64,000 nucleotides of DNA, taken from contig NW_026570250.1 in assembly GCF_019649055.1 (NCBI RefSeq), positions 1,178,001 to 1,242,000 of the forward strand, read 5' to 3'. Below the pieces are notes generated by a model. That model saw only the letters and a program-made list of their open reading frames with translations, did not search any database and was not told the DNA's origin. Below, piece after piece: positions 34,867 through 46,400 of the stretch. The translations under genes and the position numbers were made by a program. This stretch comes from Paramacrobiotus metropolitanus. Its lineage: Eukaryota > Tardigrada > Eutardigrada > Parachela > Macrobiotidae. Within the stretch, counting starts at the first letter, position 1, and each line of letters begins with the position of its first letter.

Positions 34867-35540
34867 CAGTTTACGGGATCTACATCCGTACATAAACTTT
34901 TGCGGCGCAAGTTTATTACGCAATGCATTCTTCGCAACGGTTGATCGCATTGGTCCCAGCCGCTAAGAAAACTAAGAAAGAGAAAATCTATGAAAACTTG
35001 AGAAACCCTAAGAAAGCCTAAGAAACCAAAGAAATCTAAGAAACCTAAGAAACCTAAGAAACCTAAGAAACCTAAGAAACCTGAGAAACCTAAGAATACC
35101 TAAGCATACCTAAGAAACCTGAGAATACCTAAGAAAACCTAAGAAACCTAAGAAACCTAAGAAATATCGTATATAAAAGAATACGGGGTATACCGATCAC
35201 GCTGGTGGGATTGACTGCGATTAATTTTTGCACATGTTTTTAAAATTTTCAATACTTTGTAACGTGCCGATGCCGAAGGCCGCGGTCTGTCTCGGTTTTT
35301 CCGAACGGTCCGCGAACAGACAATGCATTTACCATGTATGTCTATGGGGGCCCATGGTAACAATTTGTTTTTTGGGCTACTCCTTCCCTTTTGGGGCGCA
35401 TCGATGGCGCAATAGCGTAAGAACATTCGCGCCGTGGAGACGAATTTAACGCACTTGGCCGCGTCGAAATCGGTTCAGGCGTTCGCCCAAACATTGGCTA
35501 CATTATCAATCGTGTATACGTGGTTACGGATGTAGATAAC
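34867..35540. repeat. Family B unit 6
   Basis: Standard arms. The minisatellite at about 34965-35165 contains the cleanest run of CCTAAGAAA in the window (35035-35090). Confidence 0.8.
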
Positions 35541-36356
35541 AAGCTGTGCACGGATGAATCTTGGCTTACGACTGGGCAAATAGACTAGTTTAAAACTGAA
35601 AAGTTGCAGTGTGTTCGAGGAGACAGCAGTTATGATTTCATAGTTAGCAGTTATGCGTGTATTCGAGAAAGCAGTAGTTATTTAATAGCAGTTATGAATT
35701 TGGTTGAAACAAGTTAATTTTAATTCAAGTATAAGAGAACAGATCGCCTTCGGTTTATTAAATTTAACTGGTGACAAGGAATGCTCTGCGGTAAACTTGT
35801 GTTTGTATCAGCTGAAATTTTTCCTGTTTCTGCATTTAGATTGGTGACCAGTCAACAAGTGGACGTTTATGTACTGGCATTATATATTACGTTAGCAGTT
35901 TGCACTTTTTCTTATGAGTTGAGGTCGTTTAGGCCAATATCTGATGCGAGATTCTTCAAATGTTGACTTTTCGCCATTAAAGTTTGTTTCATTTGTGCCT
36001 CGGCTGCTAGTTTTCATTTTATTCTAAAACTAACCGAATCATTCGTTCACTCGGTATGTGGCCCACAAGAAACGCAGAGGCGAAGCCAAAGCTGTTTGTT
36101 GTTAAACACTGATTTGCCCGTGGTGAAAAACAAGCGCATGTTAGCCCTATGGCATCCATGGCAACAAGCCTTTGAGTGACCACTGGGCTTATCCTACTTG
36201 TGAGAATAAAAAAACCACTAGCTTTGTGTTACTCTACGTTTTGAAAAGATTCTGTGAAAATTTAAAGGTGCAAAATCGGCTCAGTGGAAGCCGAGAACAT
36301 AGGTAACAAAGAGGAGAGGCAGAAAACCTGCAAGAGATGTACAGTATTCATATAAC

Positions 36357-37133
36357 CAGTTTACGGAGGACTACATCCGTAACCAATTTATCGGCGTCGG
36401 CTTTTGGTGGTTAATTAACCGTTTATGTTCGGATCGAGGCCGCTGGCCGAGGGGTGTCGTGTCATTTACGTACATGGGAAACACATGGGAACAACTTGTC
36501 CATGTATGTCTATGGAGGCCCATGGTAACAATTTTCCTTTCCCGTCCCCTTTTTTCCCCTCGAGGCGCATCGTCTCGGTAATAGCGTAACATCCACCGCG
36601 TCGTTGCAGCGGTTCTAGCGCACTTGACCGCGTTGAAATCGGCCTACCCGTTCTCCCAAACATAGGTTTTTTAACCTTACTCTGTCACGGTTGTTACGGC
36701 GTTGCGGCGATTCTGCCATTTTTGACCGCGTCAAAATCTGCATACCCGTTCAGCCAAACATTGCTGTTTTAGGTTTGAACGTCACGGTTGTTACGGTACA
36801 GTTCTGTGGTATTTTTCCTAATATTTTTCGAGCCGAGGCCGATCTGACCTGCAAAAATGCTCGTGCAAGCTCGTGTGCCTATACTTTATGTTAACCGGTT
36901 TGGAGCGAGGGCGGAAGGCGAGACTTGCAGGCCCATGGCAACAATTTGTTTTTTGAGGGTCGTGCTCCCCCCTTGAGGCGCATCGTGTCGGCAATAGCGC
37001 AACATCACCCGCTTCGTTGCGACGATTCTGGCGCACTTTACCGCGTCAAAATCGGCCTACCCGTTCGTCCAAACATAATTTTCTTTAACAAAGCCCGTCA
37101 CGGCTGTTACGGATGTAGTTAACAAGCTGAGCA
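36357..37133. repeat. Family B unit 7 (variant arms, compound)
   Basis: Carries the same variant arms as unit 4 (GACTACATCC and GGATGTAGTTAAC). From about 36700 it repeats the body of unit 4 almost exactly, so it is a partial B body followed by a near-complete one. There is no minisatellite. Confidence 0.75.
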
Positions 37134-39089
37134 CGGATGAATATTGGCTTACGACTGGGTAAATGAATCAGTTTAAAATTCATAGGTTGCAGTGTATTCG
37201 AGGAAGCAATAGCAGTTAGTATTTTGTTTGAAGCAGTTTCGTGCACAGCGGCTAATAGTCTCCTCAGAAGCTTGCAAATGAACTGAAGACGAGCTTGATC
37301 ATTTGTTTGGTCCGATTTTGGACCATGAGAAACGCAGAGGCGAAGCCAAAGCTGTTTCTTGTTTGAGTACAGTATAATTGTGACCGTGGTAACAGACCAG
37401 CCCATGTTAGACCTATGGCATCCATGGTAACAAGCTTTTGAGTGACCACTAAGATTGCGGTTCTGAATTCAACAAACAACGACTGGTCTTAGATCACCCG
37501 CCAGACTGGGAGGTTTTCAAAACATTTTGAATCAGGAAGATCGGATGAATATTGGCTTACGACTCGGTAAATAAATTAGTTTAAAATTCATAAGTTGCAG
37601 CGTATTCGAGGAAGCAGTACCAGTTATTATTTTGTTTGAAAACAGTTGGTTTTTGTATAAGACAACAGATTTTATTCAGTTTATCAGATTTAAGAAATGA
37701 CACGGAACGCTCTGCCGGCAACTTGCGGTTGTATCAGGTGAAATTATTCCTTTTTTTGTCGTATGGCTTATAGTTTATAGTGATTAGCCAACCTGCGACG
37801 CTGACTGTCATTATCGGTTAATACTTTAGCAAACTAGCAGTTTGCACTTCTTTTTTGAGTCAGGGTCTATCAGTCCAGTATCTGCTAATGCCCAGTTCTT
37901 GGATTGTTGACCTTTGTTGATAGAGTTCGTTTGGTTTTGTGGCTCGGCTGCAAATTTTATGTTTATTCTGCTAAACTCGCGAAATTCTAATAGGCAAGAG
38001 TAGCCAACAAAGTGTCCGAACTGATTCGTTCAGTCGGCCAATGAAACTTAGGAAACGCAGAGGCGATGCCAAAGCTTTTCCTTTTGCTAATTTAATGCCC
38101 GTGGCTCAGACTAATTTAACGCCCGTGAGACAGACATAAACTATGTTAGGCTTATGGCATCCATGGTAACAAGCTTTTGAGTGACCACTGGGCTTGAAGT
38201 TCCAGATTTAGCAAACAACGATTAATCTTAGATCACCCGCCAGACCGGGAGGTTTTTAGAACATTTTAAAGCAGGAAAATTGGATGAGTAGAAGCTGAGA
38301 TTACCGCGGTCTAACAGGAGAGGCCGAACACCTGCAAGAGATGTTTAGTATTCATATAACAAGCTGAGCACGGATGAATATTGGCTTACGACTAGGTAAA
38401 TAATCAGTTTAAAATTCAAAGGTTGCAGTGGATTCGAGGAAGCAACAGCAGTTATTATTTTGTTTGAAAACAATTGGTTTTTGATAAAGACAACAGATCT
38501 TGTTCAGTTTATCAGATTTAACGGATGACAGGAATGCTCTGCAGTCAACTTGCGGCTGCATCCGCTAAAATTTGTCCCTTTTTTGTCAGTGATTTGCCTT
38601 TTTGTTAGCGATTACTGGCATTATCGGTTAAGTTAGCAATTTCACTTCTTTCTTTTAAGTCAGAACATCTGAAGCCTAGTTTTGGAGTATTGACCTTTTG
38701 CCCCTAAAGTTTGATTGGTTTGTGGCTCGGCTGCTGATTTTACGCTTGTTCTGCTAAACTCTCCAAATTCTAATAAGCTACTGTGGACAGTGAAGTGTCT
38801 GAAGTGATTCCTTCACTAAGCCCACAAGGTTTTCTTTATTCAAATTTAATGCCCGTGGCACCAGACCAGACTATGTTAGGCCTATGGCATCCATGGCAAC
38901 AAGCCATTGAATGACCACTGGATTAGCGGTTCTGAATTCAGCAAACAACGACTGGTCTTAGATCACCCGCCGCACTGAGAGGTTTTCAAAACATTTTGAA
39001 GCATGAAGATCGGATGAGCAGAAGCGGAGATTACCGCGGTCTGACAGGAGAGGCCGTAGACCTGCTAGAGATGTTTAGTATTCATATAA

Positions 39090-39544
39090 TTATTAGTATA
39101 AGAAATGAATTGGCTGATGCATTCGGTCAAAGCGCATCCACACAGCGCAGTTTAACTTTTTTTTATCGAAAAGTACTCATCAAGTCCACAATTTACGAGA
39201 TGGCAAAATTTGTCGAGTAGATCGAGTTTCCGGTTGCGTTAACACCGAATCTTCGTACAGCAGCAAATTTATCTGCCACTACACCACACCAATGCACAAT
39301 TCACAGACAGAGTTGTGCACTGTACAAGGAAACCAGATGTGATTGATTGACGGTACATGTTCGGCAGTAAAAGCCAAGTGCATCTGTAATGGGCAATGCT
39401 ACTGTAATCTTCGTTCGTGTTTTTTTGTGCTAACGATGATTGGAGTGATTTCGTGAAACTTTTCGTGGATACTCTTTGTAATACGATGAATTTATTAAAT
39501 TCTATGAAGATAGTAGCCTTCTTACTCGTGTGAAATTAAAATCA
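39090..39544. other. STAT copy B 5' flank
   Basis: Matches 6898-7299 of copy A. Contains no gene. It resumes the copy-A alignment at GCTGATGCATTCGG, directly to the right of the array. Confidence 0.6.
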
Positions 39545-39868
39545 TTCCTGTTGGATGAGTTTCGCGCATATACCATTGGACTGTAATCGAACTTTGGACG
39601 CTTGCCAACCCATTCAGCTGGCCTTGTTGCGGGTCTGCAGACGAGTTTACTCGTGCGGCACTACCGACTACGTTCGTGTTCTTATTTGGGTTCTTGGTCT
39701 TTTACCGTCCTGCTGGAAATTCGCGGCATACCGTTGCTATCAGCCGATTGCGTATGCGTTTGTTTGCACTTAAGCCTGTGGTACCGTGGTGCCGTAACTT
39801 TCTGGGAATTCTCTCTCCGCTACCGTAGAGTTTTTCTTTGAAACGCTGAAAACTACTCCTTTTTCCCA
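39545..39868 (+). other. Probable 5' noncoding exon of STAT copy B
   Basis: Counterpart of 7300-7622, ending at the donor CCA|GTAAGT. It would splice to the acceptor TTTGCAG ending at 40320, upstream of the STAT start codon at 40402. Confidence 0.5.
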
Positions 39869-40401
39869 GTAAGTGTTCTTCCATGGTTAACCAGATATTC
39901 GGAGTTTACAGATGAGTAACAAAATTACGTTTGTTGTGAGTGTGATTTAATTGGCAGTACTTCGTATTTGATGGATGTAGTTGATGTTCAGAGCTTTAAA
40001 AGTTTTCTTTTTTTCAGTTTTCTTAGCAGACTTAGCTTAATATGTTTCCCTTTGGTGGTTAAAAGTAAATATATGAAAGTAAAATGTAAATAATTTGGAT
40101 TCAGTAGGCAGTTAATTGTTGTATTATTCTGCCTGGTTGATGATGATATAGGCTGCGTTTAATGGAGTTTTCCAATCACTTTGCGAAATTATTCCATATG
40201 TGACTATCCGATTATTGATTTTGAAACTCAGATTTGATCTTGAATCCGTGATTCATGCTTTCGTGTTTTTAAAGCTGGAAAAAGTTGTGAGGAATGGTAT
40301 TATTTTGTATTTGTTTGCAGGCTGTTGTGAAATCACTGTATTATCGATAAGACGTTTTGCCTTTCGGATATTGTTATATCGGAATAATTGGATGTTCCAC
40401 G

Positions 40402-43400
40402 ATGTCGCTGTGGGAGAAAACTCAGCGATTACAGGGAGATGCCCTGGAACAGCTGCGTGCCATTTATTCCCAGTGTTTTCCCATCGAAGTTCGTCATTAT
40501 TGCGCGGATTGGATCGAAGCTCAGCAATGGTAATCACGCACTTGCAGCGTAGTACTTGGCTTAATACTCAGCTAAGTAATGTAGCTGTTGTTGCAATAAA
40601 TGCAACAAAATAGGGTTGCAGTTACTTTTTTAACCAGCTCATTGAATATTTCAGTACTTACCAGTTACCGTTAAGCTCAAATTTTCAGAGCCTAAATATT
40701 TCGTTTTTCCCATGTAAGAATTAACTTGTGAATTTTGCGATACGTTTTATCGAATGAAAATAATTAATTTCTACGTTTTCTCGTGAATGTAAATGTGATT
40801 AATAAGACAGTTTTCTGAAAATCCTGTGATTCGAAATCTTCGCAGTTTCTGTAATTGTCATATCTACATGTACTTAATATCTATATGTATGTGGTTTTTA
40901 TTATACCATATGTACTTTATAAATGTCATAATATTATTTTGAGTTTAGGTAAGCCGTAAAATCAGAGAAATATACTACTGTTTACTGATACCTGTTAGTC
41001 TGTCACCTACTGCGGTCAGGAAAAGTAAGAGACACAACGGATTTTTTTTAATTAGGTTTATTACCGAGATAGCCATGTTTTACAAGTGTCTTGTTCAGTT
41101 TGCGATTTGAAATGTCCGTTTGAATATTGGCTTGAAACCGTGCAATCGATTTTTAGAGTAGATCTTAGATGAAGTGTGCCTTTCTTTGATAATTTGCAGG
41201 AAAGACTGGATCATTTAGAAACCGCTCATATGTCACTGTGCGCGGATTCTGTTTATTATTATGATTAGTACCTTTGCGGTTGACGTTTAATTTGGTTATC
41301 GATCACTTGCTCTAATCGTAGACCTCAATCTGTTCTAACACCATCACTGCGCTAACCCGAAAGTCGGAAGTATTCGGGGAACCCACCTCTACATCAGAAA
41401 ATGAAACTACGCATGAATCATTCACGTTTTTTCATTCTTATAGAATGCTACGAGCAGTATTTTGTCAGTTTTGTGTAATAGTTTTATACGATTTGCAGTC
41501 TAGTTTAGCGTTGTAAATAAATTGGTAGTCTCACAGCAGCAGTAAGCAGTGCCGGTAATTACAGAAATATAGTTAAAGGTACTCGTATTCAAGTTTAAGT
41601 TCCAGCTTCCAAAATTACTTTATAAAATGCGAGTAACATCATAAGGGATTGCAAAGCCAACTTGGAATTTGGCAACGAAATTATAGATAACTCTTAATTT
41701 GTTTTTTTAATAATAAAAATAGGAACAAACGATCATGCTCGGTCCCGCTGCATTATTGTTAAAATCTATTGATAGCTATTTGCAGACTTGGTTAAAAAAT
41801 TTTGTGCGCTTTATATTGTGGTAGATTTACTAAATTAGTGGCTATGATGAATTTCAGCTGCAGCAGTTTTAAATTTCGTGAGCGAAAACACACCCTGACC
41901 GGTGAGTGTGGATCGGAATACATACTACCCTGTACTTTACCGGTCGGCAGACAGTAGCTAGCTGATTATTATAAGTACAGATGGATATTGTCTCTCAGTA
42001 CTTCTGGTAATTAATACTAATTTGATAACGATAATGCGCTGTAGGTTTTATTGTTGTGGCTTTGTTTTGTGTGGTTTAAGTATCAGATTTGAGTTTATCT
42101 CCGTACAACTACAGTAAATTTCGGTCCAAGTACGAATTTTAAGTCAGTTGTACGGTTGTTATAGGGAAGGTATTGATACGTACAACAACCTGCATGAAAA
42201 GATGGCTATGGGACTGCTGAAGAACTTGTTGAAAGAAGTGGAAACAAAAGCGAAAAGTTTATCGCCAAATGATTTCGTTACTAAGATGAAGTTGGAAGAA
42301 GCTGTGACATACCTGCGCGATCATTATTTTCGTAGCCCGCTGCATTTTGTGCAGAATATCCGTACCATGTTGGAAACTGAGAAGCATCTTGTGGAATTGG
42401 CTGAAAATGTGCGTTTTGTTGTGGCATTTTTATAATCGCCCATATTTTTACTCACCAGTCAGAGTAGTTCTTCAGGTCTCGAAGTTTATCATTTTTTATA
42501 GCCCAGTAGCGGGAATAACATGTCCACCCAGAGTAAGAGCGGAGCAAATGGACCTTTAATGCAGCAATTTGAATTGCTACAGAAAGCTACGAAGGTAAGC
42601 GATGGCTTATGAGTTTTTTTTAATTTATTGATGAATTTTGTTCAATTTTTATGGCTCGTTTGTGTTTTTTTTGCAGGCCACCGAATCGGATTTGAATATC
42701 TTGCAGCATGAGCAGGAATCGTTTATTATTTTGTACCAGGAAAAATATCATATTGAAGAAGCTCTCACTAGACACACTGGAACCACCAGCACAAGCGAAG
42801 TGCGGCTGCGTCAGCGCAAAGAACAAGTGGATCAGAATCTCTCTCAGAAGGCTAACAGTATTTTAGAAAAACGCATTGTATGTTCAAGAGAATGGAATTG
42901 GATACTGTAGTAGCAGATCGATACAGTTCTTAACCTGTGTGGTTACAGTTTTTGGCCAAGAAGCATCTGGAAAGTTTACAGCATCTGGAGAAAGTGCAGA
43001 GCGTGGTCCTTAATGAGCATCTGATGCACTGGAGACGGAATCAGCAGCTGAGTGGAAATGGTGTACCTTTCTTCAATAATTTGGATCAGATTCAGCAGTG
43101 GTAAGCAGTATGCGGCGAAAACAACTTTCTTGTTTTTACTTTTGACGTACTATCCGCGACAGTGAAATAATGTTTAAGCAATGTGACTACAACTCAGAAT
43201 GGACTACAGTACTTTTTTAATTAATAATAGATATCGTGGAGAGAAAAAAACAGGTATTACGCGTTACCATGCGTTACGAGCTCAGTTTGACAAAATTTAG
43301 TTTTCCTTTTTTTTTCTTGGAGGAAATTATCGCAGGCTTATCGCTCTGCTGCATTCTTATTATTTTCCACATACGCGTATGATATGATCGTGTTTTTTGC

Positions 43401-46400
43401 ATGCGAGTCTGAAACAAATTATTTGGAATTCGGGAATATTGATTATTAGTATAGCAGAAACAAAGAAGATGCTGGCAAGAATCGTAAACCAATTCGATTT
43501 TTTGTCGTTTGTCAGGTGTGAAATATTGGCTGATATCATTCTGCAAAATCGCCAGCAGCTACAGCGCGTAGAAGCTTTGCGCAGTCAACTGCCGATGCCA
43601 ATGGAACAACAGGATTTACTACCGTCGCTAAACGCCAAGATTTCCGCACTGCTCTCCTCTTTAGTTACCAGCACCTTCATTGTGGAACGCCAGCCGCCAC
43701 AAGTTATGAAGGTGTCCAACAAATTCAGCTGTTCAGTGCGTCTGTTAGTGGGTAACAAGATCAATGTCCACCTGACACCACCGAAAGTTACCGGCACGAT
43801 TATCAGGTAAACAGTGTCTGCGACAACACTGATTACAGTCCTGTATCGTTTTCTATTGTCCAAAGATAAGAAATAAGAACTACCAGGGTTTATCATCAAC
43901 TTAATGTTTATTGTATGTACGTGGGCAATATTTATAACTTCCGTGGAAGGTCAACGGACAGATCTATTTTTTTCCATGTCTGGAGCGGTGATTTAGATGA
44001 TAAACTCATTAGTCGACACCTGATCGTATCGTTATTCCGTGATTGAATTTTGTGATTGTCCTGATTTAACTGTATCCTGTTGCAGTGAGGCACAAGCAAA
44101 TCAGTTGATCAAAGGAGGGGATAAGAGCGCTACCACGTAAGTACGAGCGCGGGTTGAGTACTACCTCGTATCATATTTCGGAAATTTTTTCTCGTTTATA
44201 ATAATCGGTGCTTGATGGTACGCCATTTGAAAATTGCTGAGTGAGCATTTTTTTTAAATTTGAGGCCGACTCTCTGGTCCATTTTATTTCCGGTAGTGGT
44301 AGACGTCATCATTTGCTAACTGGAAACCTGTATTTGTGCTTTTTACAGAAATTCTGCGGGGGTGATTGTCAATAACAGCGGACTGATGGAATACCATCAA
44401 GCTTCTAAGCAGCTTGTAGTTAACTTCCGAAATATGGTAAAATCGAAGCGTAAGATGGTTGATTTGGATATTCCCGCATGTTTGTGTGTAACAGGCGCTG
44501 AAGACTGTCAAACGATCTGAAAGGAAGAAACACCAGGAGGTACAAATTGGTGATATGGTATGTTTCACTGTATTCCGATAGTTTATTTTGTTTCTTTTTT
44601 AGGCTGTTACGGAAGAAAAGTTCTGCTTGCTTTTCCAATCGAAATTCAACGTGGCCAACGAAATGACTTTCCAGGTTTGGGTAAGTCTGTGTTTGCTGCT
44701 CAGTTTTTTCTTGCACCCGAATTGGAACCGAAACTGATGTTTCTAGACGCTGTCACTTCCCGTGGTTGTCATTGTTCATGGTTCCCAAGAAGCACAAGCC
44801 ACAGCTGTCATTTTATGGGACAATGCCTTTGCTGAGCCGGTAATGCGCCGATGTTTTGTACTTATCTGCTTTGTCTTGATGTGTTGGTTGCTTTGTGCAG
44901 GGTCGTGTGCCTTTCGAGGTTCCAAAGGAAGTGTTATGGAAAAATTTAGCGGAACAGTTGAATTTTAAATTTAAAAGCCAAATTGGGACCGGATTGTGTG
45001 AGGAACATTTACGATTTTTGGCGGCTAAACTGTTAGGACGGAAGGAGGACACCATGGAAGATTTGAGTAATGCCAAAGTAACGCGGGCTAAATTCCACAA
45101 AGAAAACCTGATTGATCGCAAGTTCACTTTCTGGGAATGGTTTTATGATGCTATGAAGTTGGTGAAGGATCATCTGCAAGATCTGTGGAACGCTGGGTAA
45201 CATTTGCGCACCTGCATTGCCGTAAAATTTACAATAGTACAGTATTTCCTAAAAATTCGTAGTGACTTAATTTTGCTGTGCTTTGGATAGATGCATCCAC
45301 GGATTTGTCGCTAAACAAACCGCTCAGGACTGGCTGCTGCAGAAACATTCTGGAACATTCTTGCTCCGATTTAGCGATTCGATTCTGGGTGGCGTAACTA
45401 TAGCGTGGCATCGTCAGGACGCGGAAAGCGGTAAGTACTCGTACATCTTTTTCGTACTTTAATTTCCCGTGTTATTTTGTTGTGCATGATAGGTAATTTT
45501 TTATGTTCGCTGTAAATAACTGCAAAATTGATAACCACTCTTAATTCGATATCCAGAAATTGTTTTGCCTTCAGACATTCACGAAGTGCTTTCCATACAA
45601 CCGTACACGAGCAAGGATTTCCAGATCCGCAGTTGTGCTAACAGGATTAGGGATCTGGCGGAGAATTTGTTATACCTTTATCCGGACATTCCGCGCGATC
45701 AAGCCTTTGCCAAGTATTATACCGCCACCGGTAAATGCAACAGAGGGTTAAACTTACATCATTTGTGTTCGCATTTTGGGAATGACAAAACTTCTTACAC
45801 TATGCTGCACTGCTTTGACATGCGTTTTCGTCTCATTGTTAGATGTTCGTCCGCAGGTTGGAGGCGATTATGTCCCTTCGGATCTGCACACCACGATACC
45901 TGGGTGAGCTACATATGTAATTTTCCTGTGCATTCTTTTTTTGGAATCTGTTGTAGAACCGCGCAGTATTGTAAAGGTTTACTGTACTAGTATTTAGGGA
46001 TTGGTTTCAGCATTGTTGTAATTGTCGGATTTTGATACATTTGGTTGATTGTAATTTTTCAGTGTGTCGAGTAGTATTTTCGTTGAGAATTCTTGCTTTG
46101 CGTATTTCTTGCAAAAGAAGAATTAAGTATTTCGTTATTTTTGTTAATATCTTGGTCTCACGTTATTTGAGTGGAATAAGCAATTTGCAGTAGATTTTGT
46201 TTTAATGAAGTTTTCAGCTTATGGATTTACGATAAGTGACTAGCAGCATTCGGAATAGGTTCCATACTGCCGTAGTTAGATTTCGTGTTTGTTGTAATTG
46301 CCGTTTTTTGACTGGTAATTAATGTTATTTTTTTTGAAAGTTTCCGATAGGTGTAATGCAGTCTTTTCCGAAAAGGCAATTCCCAACATAGCGTTATTAA

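Larger units (their letters stand above)
17983..39089. repeat. 21-kb composite tandem array (unit families A and B)
   Basis: The whole block is head-to-tail repeat units, each ending (A/T)TAAC. A units begin AAGCTGAGCACGGATGAATA at about 17983, 20875, 21399, 22131, 22629, 22943, 23723, 24538, 27126, 27855, 28408, 28718, 29489, 30286, 31341, 32515, 33286, 34051, 35541, 37134, 37541 (fused start) and 38361; a partial unit occupies 25308-26265. B units lie at 19574, 20237, 26266, 30826, 31835, 34867 and 36357. No unit has a conserved coding frame. The left edge abuts GAPVD1 copy B 3' flank and the right edge abuts STAT copy B 5' flank. In copy A those two flanks are continuous at about 6890-6900, so this is an insertion or local expansion in one copy only. 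Confidence 0.9.

Noticed and set aside
17983-39089. A CRISPR-like or viral array
   Set aside because: Repeats are hundreds of bases, tandem and without unique spacers, in an animal locus with introns; no capsid, polymerase or integrase frames occur inside.
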